The notes beneath the pieces were generated by a model that did not search any database, had not been told where the DNA came from, and saw nothing but the letters and a program-made list of their open reading frames with translations. Of a stretch of 64,000 bases of DNA, positions 1 to 9,509 are shown in pieces. Position 1 is the first letter of the stretch. Each line of letters begins with the position of its first letter. Source of the DNA: Paracyclopina nana (Eukaryota; Arthropoda; Copepoda; Cyclopoida; Cyclopettidae); contig JAGUCH010000009.1 of NCBI GenBank assembly GCA_019096065.1, positions 692,001-756,000 of the forward strand, written 5' to 3'. A program made the position numbers and the translations under genes.

Positions 1-393
1 TGTAAAATGCACTAAAGTTGAGATATTTGCTACTAAGCTTATTATGTAAAATTAATCTAGTTGGTAGTAATCCACTTTTAGCGTAGCTATATCTCCCTTT
101 CTGTTCATCCTAGCGATTTTACTATGAAGTAACTAAAGTTATATTTTTGAATTTTAGTGGGGGTCATTGAAGCTAACTATCCCCAAAAAATGAGCCGTTT
201 TTGCGCTAGACGTTTTTTTAAATTTTATGTTATTGGAAGCGATAGGCCAGGATTTTTATTTTATCACCAAATGAACCCTTGGGACATAAGCTTTCAGAAA
301 ATATATAATTCTTGGGTGTTGTAAGTAGTTTGGGTTAGGTCCTTAGTCAAGTCAATGTGACTATTTGGTGGCAACATTTATCGAACCTACACG
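1..393. other. Left flank, no gene seen
   Basis: AT-rich sequence without a supported reading frame. It precedes the D1 gag and may be the LTR or leader of D1. The second copy of the family (D2) is not similar here, so the boundary cannot be fixed from this window. Confidence 0.4.
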
Positions 394-771
394 CCTGCCT
401 ACCCTGGGGAGGGGTATACATAAGTATTTTTACCACAGACAGAAATTAATTATCTAGTTCCAAAATGGCAACAAATGATCCTCAACCGCCTGCCCCTACG
501 GCAATGGAGAGAAGAAGCATAAAAGGTATTGACATCCCTAATTGGAATGGTGACCCTGAAATTGATCAACTCGGCGCCAGAGGGTGGACTCAACAAATTG
601 ACATTTGTAAGAAGATAGGGAACTGGGATTCCCAGCTGACGGCCCAATATGCTGGCATGGCTCTGTGAGGGCCCGCGGGCATTTGGTACCAAGGCCTATT
701 AGAGCAAGTTCCACAACCCTTTGAAGCAACCAATTGGGACGACAATGGAAACTGAAAAAAAGGAATGAAAT
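394..771 (+). pseudogene. Element D1 gag, 5' part (Ty3/gypsy type), split by element A
   Basis: The reading frame starts at ATG 465 and is closely similar to the gag start of element D2 at 48015. It ends at a TGA after residue 67 (669 is the next base). The same TGA is present in D2, and behind it the D2 frame stays open, so the family appears to have carried this stop before the copies separated. At 771 the gag is cut by the LTR of element A and resumes at 32572. The four bases AAAT (768-771) are repeated at 32572-32575, and D2 has a single AAAT at the equivalent place. The piece would encode the N-terminal part of a capsid precursor. It is a dead copy. Confidence 0.85.
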
Positions 772-1666
772 TGATGGGCAACGAGCACATCACTTCCTTG
801 GAACGGAACATAGCTGGAATAAGACTGGACTGGACTGGATCTTCCCTGTGGAGCCCGTGGAGGCCAGGAGGCCATGTCTATTCAACGCAACATCACCACC
901 TCAAAATCACCTAAACCTCCCTTCTTCCATCATCAATTCATCACCTCTAAACTCACTGCTGCTGCTGCTGCCTGCTAATGTGAGCCGTGCATGGGCACTC
1001 TACCTGACCTTGGTTAGAGGAGAAGTGGCTAGCCAGTGCACAGAGGATTTGCTAGCTGCTACATAGAGAAGCTGCATGCTGCCGCATGATGATGGGGAGA
1101 AGCAGATGGAAGCTGATGGAAAAGACCGCCTGCGCATCGACTGAAAAAGGGAGAAAAGACTCGGGGAGTTCGATGGGAGACTTCAGAGAAGCAAGATGTA
1201 GGCCTTAGAGCTCAAGGCCTACTGAGTGAGCTCTGCCTTGCTACTGTCTACCCAGAGTTTCTCCATAGTGTGCTGAGGCATGAAGAAGATGGCCACAAGA
1301 ATATTTACTGCTGTATTTAGTTCATTGTGCTAGTAGCCATTAATTTGTGTGATGTTGCAAACTGAGTGAATAGACTGACACCTGACCATAAATCGTATAT
1401 TGGTTCTCCTGGGCAGTTTTGCATTCAAGTCTGAGGTAGTTGAGGACGTCGAGGTCGAGGACTTGGATAGGGGACCTAATCACAGGTCTACAGCACTGTA
1501 GCTTGCCAAGAGATGTCCTCGCCAGAGTTGGAGCTCTGAGGTTGCGACTTCAGGTCCAAGGCGAGTGGAGCATCCGGTACAGCACCCGATGGCTGCGACC
1601 GGTACCGAGGCCATAAAGCCGATGCTAACCTTCCTAGGCTTTAGAGGGTGTGACCGTCGCACATCA
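772..1666 (+). repeat. Element A 5' LTR (895 bp)
   Basis: Starts TGATGGGCAA and ends GCACATCA, giving a short inverted terminus. It matches 31729-32571 except for about four substitutions, a 9-bp duplication (GTGGAGCCC region), a CTG microsatellite length difference, and about 70 bp near 1286-1365 that the 3' copy lacks. It contains the palindromic-loop hairpin at 1198-1222. Confidence 0.93.
1198..1222 (+). ncRNA. Dimer-initiation-like hairpin in A 5' LTR
   Basis: A perfect 9-bp stem (arms GTAGGCCTT and AAGGCCTAC) closes a 7-nt loop AGAGCTC, whose last six bases GAGCTC are self-complementary. The same position in the related solo LTR at 17647-17671 has a completely different but again perfect stem and another palindromic loop. 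The 3' LTR copy is at 32175-32199. The layout matches retroviral dimer initiation (kissing-loop) hairpins. That function is inferred, not shown. Confidence 0.75.
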
Positions 1667-1669
1667 TTT

Positions 1670-1689
1670 TGGAGGCCCCGGAGGGATTG
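1670..1689 (+). promoter_or_regulatory. Element A primer-binding site
   Basis: After the LTR end at 1666 and a TTT spacer, the sequence begins TGGAGGCCCCGGAGGG. TGG plus a 3-nt spacer is repeated exactly in element C at 52732, which supports the assignment. I did not match it to a particular tRNA. Confidence 0.65.
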
Positions 1690-2887
1690 AGGCCACTTTC
1701 TCTCCAGATGGTTTGATCACCAAAGAAGAAAAGTCCCGTAAAATGTCTTGGTAGTGGATCAAGGCTCCTGTGCTGCCGGAGAGCAAGGAGGCAGATGGAG
1801 CGCAGGTTGGGCGGCACCCTGCTTGCGACCAGGGTGTGATAAAGTAAAAAGTCCCGAAGGCTGACGAGCTGATGTGGGCCGCTGTTCCAATGGCATGTGG
1901 GATCCTGAGCTATGGAAGCTATCGATAGAAGCTATGCTTGGAACCCATGTGTGCATTGATGCCTTTGCCGAGTCGAGGAGCACATGGATAATAGAGGCCA
2001 TGTTGACCCGGCCCCGTGAAGATGTCTTCCATGGACCATTTGTTATGAAGATGAGCCTACGCTGATTGACGATGACCTTGTATTCCTGGGGGTGAATGCA
2101 CGAGGTGCAGTCCCCGCTTGGCATAGCTTGGAGTATGGGTGCCAAGGCAGCCGGAGTGCAAGCCAAGGTGCAGGTTGCTGACCTGTGCCTCTGTGAACTT
2201 TTGGAGGGGCGAGCGAGCGCGAGTGGGAGCCATGAGGTACCTTGCCCAAAGATTGGTCGTTGCAGATGGAAGAAGATATAATTGTGGCTCGATGATGAGC
2301 CGAAACCCCAAGTAGGTCACCCATGGAGCCTGCATTGGATGCCACAAAGGAACATGCGTGTTGGGGACCAGAAAAAAACTGGCTAACCGGAGATCTGATG
2401 CCGAGGGCGTGTGGATGGTTGGCCGGCCCGCACTCGAGGAGGAGTGGGCAAACTTCTTTTTTTTTCATTCACTAAGTCGACACTGGTTGGCGAAGTGGCA
2501 TACCTTTTGTTGAAAGTTTATGCACCCTTTGTTCTTTTTCAGAAACCTTGTGAACCTTAGAACCTTTGATAATATCATCACCTTATACAGGCGCTCTGTG
2601 TGCTCCCCTTGAACCCAAAAAACCTTCCATATTGAGAGTTAGAGAGTGAGTGTGTGTGTGAATTGTCTGGGCCGCTCATAGCCCTGATAATTATAACAAA
2701 TAAACGAGCTTAGTAATTGCACCCTTTTTCTCTGTGTCACTTGACGCGGCGTAGTAAGTAGGAAAAGCTTCCCTGTGCTTTGAACAGTGTATAGTTTGTT
2801 CTGTAATACCGAATTTAGTACAATTAAAAGTTGTACTAGGACCAGAAAATTTGAGTGTGACTCCGTTGCACCAATAAAGAACTAGAA
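1690..2887 (+). other. Element A leader, noncoding
   Basis: About 1.2 kb between the primer site and the gag ATG. Short overlapping frames on both strands (for example near 1760-2470) have no family resemblance and are treated as chance. A GTGTGTGTG run lies near 2650. Packaging signals would be expected here but none is identifiable. Confidence 0.5.
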
Positions 2888-5195
2888 ATGGCTTCCCGAG
2901 ATTCTCGCAGGAACAATTTGGAGGACGAGGTCATGATGACCAAGGAACGACTCTTGGCTCATATGAAAGTGAGTGAGGAGGAGCTTAAAACTTTGCTGAA
3001 GGCTTGCTCACCTACTGGCTCTTGCCAGCAGGCTGTGGTGGAATTCTACCAATATGTGGCTATACCAGAAGGGTTAGAATATGTTTCAGTAACAACTGAA
3101 CAGGTCGCAGCAAAGTGGTCGAACATGAGGGTTAACGTGGTCCCTAGGGAACCCATCAAACCGCTGGATGAGCACATTAAGGCTATCCTCAGTACCATGC
3201 CCAAACGGGATCCGGTTGGTCAGGTAGTGACATTGATTAAGTACATTGATGAGTTGGATCCTGTAACAATGACAAGCATAACTTGCGCTATGTTAAGTAT
3301 CTGCTTTGGTATAGAAGGGATTTTGGATATCTTGGAGGAGAAGAAGGAGAAAGGATCGCTTGCTGTAATACTTGAGGCTTCAGCTGAAGGTGCTCGACTT
3401 ATGGGAGAGCAATTGTCGAGAACTCATGGTATTATTGCTAAATTAATAACCGATGAATGGCGACAGATACGAAAGTATGGAAATGGGTTTAGGATAGCTG
3501 CCGTTTTGTTTGGATTAGAACAGGAGTTCTTCTTTAAGAAGGCCCCTACAACTGGGCAAAAGGTGAAGTTCGACGACACGACTGTGGGAGGAGGCAATGC
3601 TGATATGTCTTCTATTGTCGGGCCACCCGGTAACAGGCACACTGACATAACTCACGGACAGGACGATGGGAACTGTTCAGTTTTAACCTCGACGAAAATG
3701 AATCCTAGGGACCTGCATAATATAACACAGTCGGTAACACTGCCGCCTGCTGATATTGTTCACAGGACTGTAAAGAAGTTGTTGATTGGGGGACAGCTGA
3801 ATTTGCAGGAATTGAGTATGGTGAAAGCGTATTGTACCAAGATGCATGATGCTTCCACAGCCAATAAAATCGTTGCCTCTGCCCAGGTCACGGCAAGGCA
3901 CATGATTGGGGCAACTGTAGATGCTATATATGAGAAAAATCTAGAAAGGACCTTGAAGATTGTGGATGCTGCCACTAAAGAGTGGTTGGTACCACAGTCT
4001 GATGTGGTGTATGATGAGTCAGCCCCACTTGAGGAACGGCTTAAGATAATAAACATTGACGAAATACGGGATGTGGAATCTGCCAGACGAGTGGTGCTCC
4101 AAATGGTAGACCCTAATATGTCCTCAGCTAGGAAAATTATAGAGATGCAAAAGTTGTTTAGTGTACTTAGTACATGGGACGAGTTTACTTCCCTTCAAAA
4201 GCAAATATTGGCTGAAGGTTACTTGAAAAGTCCTGAGATCAGTGTTGCTTCCAGTACGAGTCATGATACGTCACGTAGTGTTTATGACCCAACTAGTAAG
4301 AAGGGGTACATTGCACTGCCACCTGCTGGAAATGTCAAGCATGCCAGCATGCAGGCTTTGAAGGATGTCCGATCAAAATTCACTAAACGTTTTGACTTGC
4401 ATAGTTCCTCGCTAACAGCAGAGAACATACAGGACTTTTTGACATACTTTTCCAGAACCGCATGTGGAAATGATTGGACTCATGAAGCCCTCTTAGAGGC
4501 AATGTGTGAAGGTTCTACTTCAAACACTAGCCTCTACTTTAGAGGCATGGCTGCTGATGGAATGGATTTATTGTGGCAAGATATCTTTGACGACTGATAT
4601 CTAGTGATGAGAACAATATTGCACCTAGGAGTGCGTTGGCTTTTAAAATTATGGGAAATCTCATTGGTAGCGACCTCGGGACTTATGTCCCTAGGATCGT
4701 GAACGTGCTCACAGAGATGATAGGCTGCCCATGAACCCAGCTATGAGGGCTAAGCCTAGGATTGCTATGATCGAAGCAACTGAGGAAGATATGCTCGATA
4801 GCGCTAGTGTAATGTCGGTAGCATCCGGACGCAGAACCGAAAGTGCAAAAATTATAAATGAACTTCAAAGTGAGCTTGCTAGAGCTAATTTTGAATTGGG
4901 AAAACAGGCAGTTGAAGTAGCAATGCTAAAAACTGAGACTTCCTCCGAAAGGGTCAAAAGGTAAGGCAAAACCTTCAATATCAACACCGAAAAGCTTCCG
5001 GAAGGTCATCCACTCCAAACAGGTGGATGCATCTTCTGCAACGAACTACATTCTGCCCTGAGATGCACTAATTATCCTGGCACAAGTCTTGATAGCATTA
5101 GAGATGATGGTTCACTCTGCTCGTTATGTAAAGGACTGCATAGAGAGTTTAGAGGGGAAGTTTGTTGGAAAACTCGTGCTACCCGCAAACGATGA
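2888..5195 (+). pseudogene. gag: Element A gag (capsid and nucleocapsid precursor), broken
   Basis: Starts at ATG 2888. A 569-codon frame runs to a TGA at 4595-4597. Sequence matching the C-terminal part of the element C Gag then continues in another frame (4731-4964), has an in-frame TAA at 4962-4964, and ends with the nucleocapsid region at about 4965-5195. The segment between 4597 and 4731 looks shortened against element C. The end shows two Cys-His motifs: CIFCNELHSALRC, in which the usual CX2CX4HX4C spacing is one residue short, and a second CX2CX3HX7C followed by Trp, shared with elements B and C. The stop TGA (5193-5195) overlaps the pol start ATG (5192-5194). The product would assemble particles and bind RNA. 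This copy cannot make full-length protein. Confidence 0.82.
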
Positions 5196-6966
5196 TCGAA
5201 CGAACTACTAACGATACAAAAGATAATAATGATTACATTCTTCCTTCTTTTATGAGGGGAGAATGTAACAAAGAGGTTGGAAGAGCTTACTTTGACTACT
5301 TAAAGGAACGCTCTGAAAAGAATGCATTAACACTTACAAAAGATAAGAAAGAAGAAAAGGTATTGGTACTTGATGTAAGGAGTGACATTCCCCTTGAATC
5401 ATGTAATAATAATAATACAGTTCTATTGATACTGCTGTATGCAGTAATATTTGGACAGTATTGCCTTGTCGGCTGGTATTATTGGCCAATTACCATCTTT
5501 TCTTGCCTAGGCATATGTGTGTTTTGGGATAGATATGTAAATAAAATTAGACCTGTTATTTCTAAAAAGAGAAATAAACCAGTCGCCCAACTAGCAGCAA
5601 TCGAAGTGGAAGGAGCTAAACTAGAAGTTCCACTTGAGCAAGCTGCTGGACCAGAACAGGATGACGACACCCTGAGCATATATTCCTTGAAACTGCATAA
5701 TGTTTGTGAAAGGTACTATATTCCAGTAGAAATCACTGGGAAAATAAGGCTCCATGCCTTGTTTGATAGTGGAGCAATGGTACAAATAATATCACGTACT
5801 CTGGTTGGATTAATTGAAAGTAAGATAGGTTATACTCTACCACGGGTCGAGACAAACTATGTAATAAAGAACTTAAATGGGGAAGAATTCCCAGGGAACG
5901 AGGCTGTATCTATCCAACTAGCTTTTGGAAACCGTGTGATAATTAGGCAAGCTATATTTCTTGTATCTGATTGTGAAACCCTTCTTATGATTGGGAATTC
6001 TTTGTTAGTAGATAATAATGTCAGGATGACTAGTAAAGATGGAAAACATTTTATGGACTTCCCAGGGAAATCCAAGTATAAAAAGATACCACTCTTATTG
6101 TCTAAGGAGGCTTTCTACCCAGTAGCCATAAACGAAGGGATCACACTATATCCTGGTCAAGAGGTGACAACTTTGGCCAGTATGCCTCATGATTTACCTG
6201 TCATTGAAAATGACATTGAACTAGATACTGAATCAGATGAAGATGAAGGTGATGAGTACCACACCAGACATAAGAATGTTTATTCCGGATTGGCAGATAA
6301 GTGCTTAGAATTTATGCCCTTTAAAGATTACCGGAGCCAAACATCTGGTGGGGTACTTACTTCCGTTACCCGAAAGGGACACTTTCCAGTGAACATTGGT
6401 AATCATACTAGTGAGCCCATTTATATTAATGCCCATGCAGTAATCGGGAGGGCCAGTATTGTTAAAAAGCACAAATACAAGAGTACTGTAACAGCCCACA
6501 TGGTGAACCTTAGTCTAAAGTCTCATGAACATGAAATGGACTCTTGTTACTGTCCTTACATTGACACACATGTAATAGTACAGTTCGTTGACATAAATGG
6601 ACTCTCATTAACAGATATGCATGTGTTCAACGCACATGAACCATTGAAAGGAAACTATAAGCCTATGATTTGTAGAAAATGGAATAATGTCTATATATCC
6701 TCAAACCAAGTTGATGGATACGAAGGGATTACCGATTCTATCATTGCAAAGTTTATGAACAGAGAAAAGTGGGACAACCTCCCATTGGCTGTCCTTGTAC
6801 CTGGGAACAAAATGTTATCAGGTGAACAAAAACGAATTATATTAAAAATCAATACATTGGTTGATAAACTCAAGGTGGTGTGGATGAAGTGCAAGAATAT
6901 TTGCCCAAGGTGTTTGACTATAGCATTGTGTCCAATTGGAGATTATTTAAGGGGAATGGATAGAGT
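5192..6966 (+). pseudogene. pol: Element A pol, part 1: membrane segments, protease, Cys-rich spacer
   Basis: The ATG at 5192 overlaps the gag stop as ATGA. About 590 codons are open up to the B insertion. Near residues 14-34 is a motif (LPSFMRGxCNKEVGxAxF) shared with element C Pol. Residues about 75-112 are strongly hydrophobic, enough for one or two membrane passes. A DSG aspartic-protease site follows at about residue 192 (FDSGAMVQII), with the downstream LLMIGNSLLVDN as the second conserved protease block. The rest is a spacer with Cys clusters, including a CPxCLxIxLCP motif just before the break, that I cannot assign to a family. GAGT at 6963-6966 is the target duplicated by element B; the frame resumes at 14239. 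Confidence 0.82.
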
Positions 6967-7573
6967 TGATATGTGATATCTGGTGGGGTCCAGATAGAAC
7001 GCAGGCGCAGGCCAAGGCAAGTAGGCCGCTGGCTTAGGAGATGCGAGACGTCGCCACCATCACGCAACAATGAGGAGAGGAACTCGAGGAGTCGCTTCAG
7101 GGACGCCGAAGAGCGATGTCCACCAAGAAGTTTAGCTGTACTTTGAGGTTTGCAGACTCTGGTTTCCACCGAAGTTACCGTGTGTCGGAGATAGCAAATA
7201 AAGCAGCTCATTGAATGATAAAACAGTGTTTTTAGTGAACGAACTCCATCGAGAACTCAGCCTTTCAACCTGAGTTGTTCGCGCAGCGCTGACTTGAAGC
7301 CTCAGTTCATCCAGAGGCCTCTCATTTCGGTAGTGATCCTACAGTGTGGGATATCTCGCCTCTCCAGAGTCTCGTCTCCGGATATGGGAGTGCATTGACG
7401 CTACAGAGCTCCAGGGGGCCAACCAGGACTGTCGTACTTGCCAGTCCACGAGGAGACCAAAGTGGTAGACTAGAGAGGTAGAGGCCCCTCGTCTCAAGGG
7501 GAAGGTCGATCCAGCCTCAGAGTGCAGAATACGTATTTAGGCATCTGAGGCCCCGGTCATCCAGACCCTTTCA
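6967..7573 (+). repeat. Element B 5' LTR (607 bp)
   Basis: TGATATG to CCTTTCA. Matches 13632-14238 with three substitutions. It contains an AATAAA near 7197 and the conserved-loop hairpin at 7514-7551. Confidence 0.95.
7514..7551 (+). ncRNA. Conserved-loop hairpin, B 5' LTR copy
   Basis: Arms GCCTCAGA and TCTGAGGC enclose a loop with the motif GCAGAATACGTATTTAGG. The loop motif recurs at 12397-12437 and 13387-13427 on different stems, and in the 3' LTR at 14179-14216. Confidence 0.8.
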
Positions 7574-7574
7574 A

Positions 7575-7592
7575 TGGTGCCGCGACCCGGGA
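7575..7592 (+). promoter_or_regulatory. Element B primer-binding site
   Basis: TGGTGCCGCGACCCGGGA begins one base after the LTR end. TGG start and position fit a tRNA primer site. The tRNA is not identified. Confidence 0.8.
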
Positions 7593-8218
7593 GAAGACAT
7601 TCATGCAGAAGGTGTTAGCATGAATTGACCTCTAGGGAGTCTTATTTGTCAGACCTGTTGGCTTTGCGGGGGCAAGTTGTGAACCTAACTGCCCGACTCG
7701 CGGACAGGCAAATCCCTTGTGGTACAGGGGAAGAAAGAAGAAACGTGAGGGGCGGATTAGCTACCCGCTGCCTAAAGAGAAAACACAGTAGTCTGGTGGT
7801 GCGTCTGACTGCGGGAAGGTATTAAGGACCTTTAGCTTACGCGATTCGAGCCACACTCCCTGAAGACAAAGCCAAGGTCGGAAGTTTGGGGCCAAGCTTT
7901 GGACTCACAGATCGGACAAATCCGGAAGAAAGGTCGAGATTGGGCGAGATTTACGACCTCGAACCTGCGACCCAGAGGTTGGAGGAGACCGTGAAGAGGG
8001 GAGAGACAAGACGAACTCAAGAAAGCCGAACTCAGGACGAGTTCACAGGAATTGCCGCAACAGTCGGGCGAAAGTCGCAGCAGACCGCCGCAAACTCCCA
8101 AAAGTTAAGCACAATTAAAATACAGTATTTTGCCCTAGAAACTGCTAACGAAACGCTTTGCTTATTTCTAGCACCACGGAAAAATCCGGGAAAGTTTTAC
8201 AAAAAGCTTTTCCCTCTT

Positions 8219-8417
8219 CTCAAGTTCACACTTGAGACACGCTCTGCTCACTGCTCACGTAGCTTTTTCTGGTTTTTGCTATAAAAAACCTTCCTCTCTC
8301 AAGCCCAGCCTTGAGATACGCCTTGCTCACGTAGCTTTTATTGGTTTTTGCTGCAAAAAACCATTTGTCTCCCATCTCAAGCCCAGCCTTGAGACACGTC
8401 ACGCTTTGCTCACACAC
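8219..8417 (+). repeat. Three tandem hairpin repeats, about 79 bp period
   Basis: Units begin at 8219, 8298 and 8376. Each has CTCAAG, six bases, CTTGAG (a perfect 6-bp hairpin). The first two are followed by a second hairpin with arms GGTTTTT and AAAAACC. GCTCACGTAGCTTTT is shared between the units. Confidence 0.75.
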
Positions 8418-8807
8418 AATTAATTACCACTTCAAATAAAAAACGAAAAAATATTTGCCAAATTAAAACCACATTTCTGCTCAAATTCATACGCAAATTT
8501 TCACCAACTTTGCACACTTTGCGCATCAAAAAAGAGACCTCTTTTACAGTGCAATTAAACTGCAAATTTACTCAGCATAAAAAACAGATTATTTGAACAA
8601 TTGAATAAACACTCAGCAAAACTTTGCCCAGCAACCCACTTTCAAAAGTTGCGGAGCCAAGCTTAGCTTTACACAAAAAACTCTTTCTCACCAGCCAAAA
8701 CCAGTTTGCTTCCAGCTCACAATCCAAGCAAGACAAGCCCATAAATATACTTGAAGGGCCCATTATCTTGCCAACTCACGCATACAACTTTGCAACCTTT
8801 TTGCTAT

Positions 8808-9465
8808 CTTCAAGCGTGGGCCACAAATTGTGTAGCCCCAAGTCATCTCAGCTCTGAAAAGAAAAACAGGTTTTTGCCCAGCCAAATCTTGATATCTGCT
8901 TCACGCATTCTTGCAATCAGTGGGTCCCTTTTTCAAAAAGAACCCATTATATTGCCAAGTCACGAACACAACCACAACTCTTGCTAAGCCATCCTGCCTT
9001 GAGCTATCATCATAAAACTAGCTAGAAGGTTTTAAAGGAACGGCTTAAACTGCACTTGCCAAACCACTTTTGCAACAATAAAACAGCCAAACTCAACCTC
9101 AACAATCCTTTTTACACTGGCTTAATTTAGCACAGTAATCCACTTGGAAAAGTGTCAAGCCAAATTTAGCCACACACACAAAAAAAAACCATTGTCATCT
9201 TTAAGTGTGGGCCACAAATTGGGCCCAAGCCTTTTCACTTCCATCTAGAGTGAAAAAACAGGTTTTTGCATAGCCAAAAGTCACTATCTGCATCCCACAC
9301 ATTTAACAACGAGTCGGCCCAGCAAAATAAATTGCACAGGGGGCCCATTATTCTGCGTAGTCACGACCCCCTGCTGAGCCCTCCTGCCTCAAGCTATCAT
9401 CCTAAATCTAGCCAGAAGGTTTAAAAGGAGCGGCTTAAACTGCACCAGCCAAACCACTTTGCTCA
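8808..9465 (+). repeat. Diverged direct repeat, about 389 bp period, in B leader
   Basis: Copy 1 (about 8808-9076) and copy 2 (about 9197-9465) share ordered blocks: GTGGGCCACAAATTG, ACAGGTTTTTGC, CCCATTAT, GAGCTATCATC or CAAGCTATCATC, AGAAGGTTT, and CGGCTTAAACTGCAC. Confidence 0.75.
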
Positions 9466-9509
9466 CGCGTAACTTGGAAACCTGAAATAAAAACTTTTTG
9501 CAACCAAAC

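Larger units (their letters stand above)
7593..9509 (+). other. Element B leader, noncoding and repeat-rich
   Basis: 1.9 kb before the gag ATG, several times the usual leader length. Frames of up to 130 codons (for example 7886-8284) have no family resemblance. It contains the hairpin repeats at 8219-8417 and the long direct repeat at 8808-9465. Confidence 0.6.

Noticed and set aside
772-1666. Two independent solo LTRs at 772 and 31729
   Set aside because: Each lacks its own flanking duplication, while the outer flanks together form AAAT and rejoin the D1 gag, as expected for the two ends of one element.
1759-2468. Minus-strand frames in the A leader (up to 141 codons)
   Set aside because: No domain, no start context, no counterpart in other elements.
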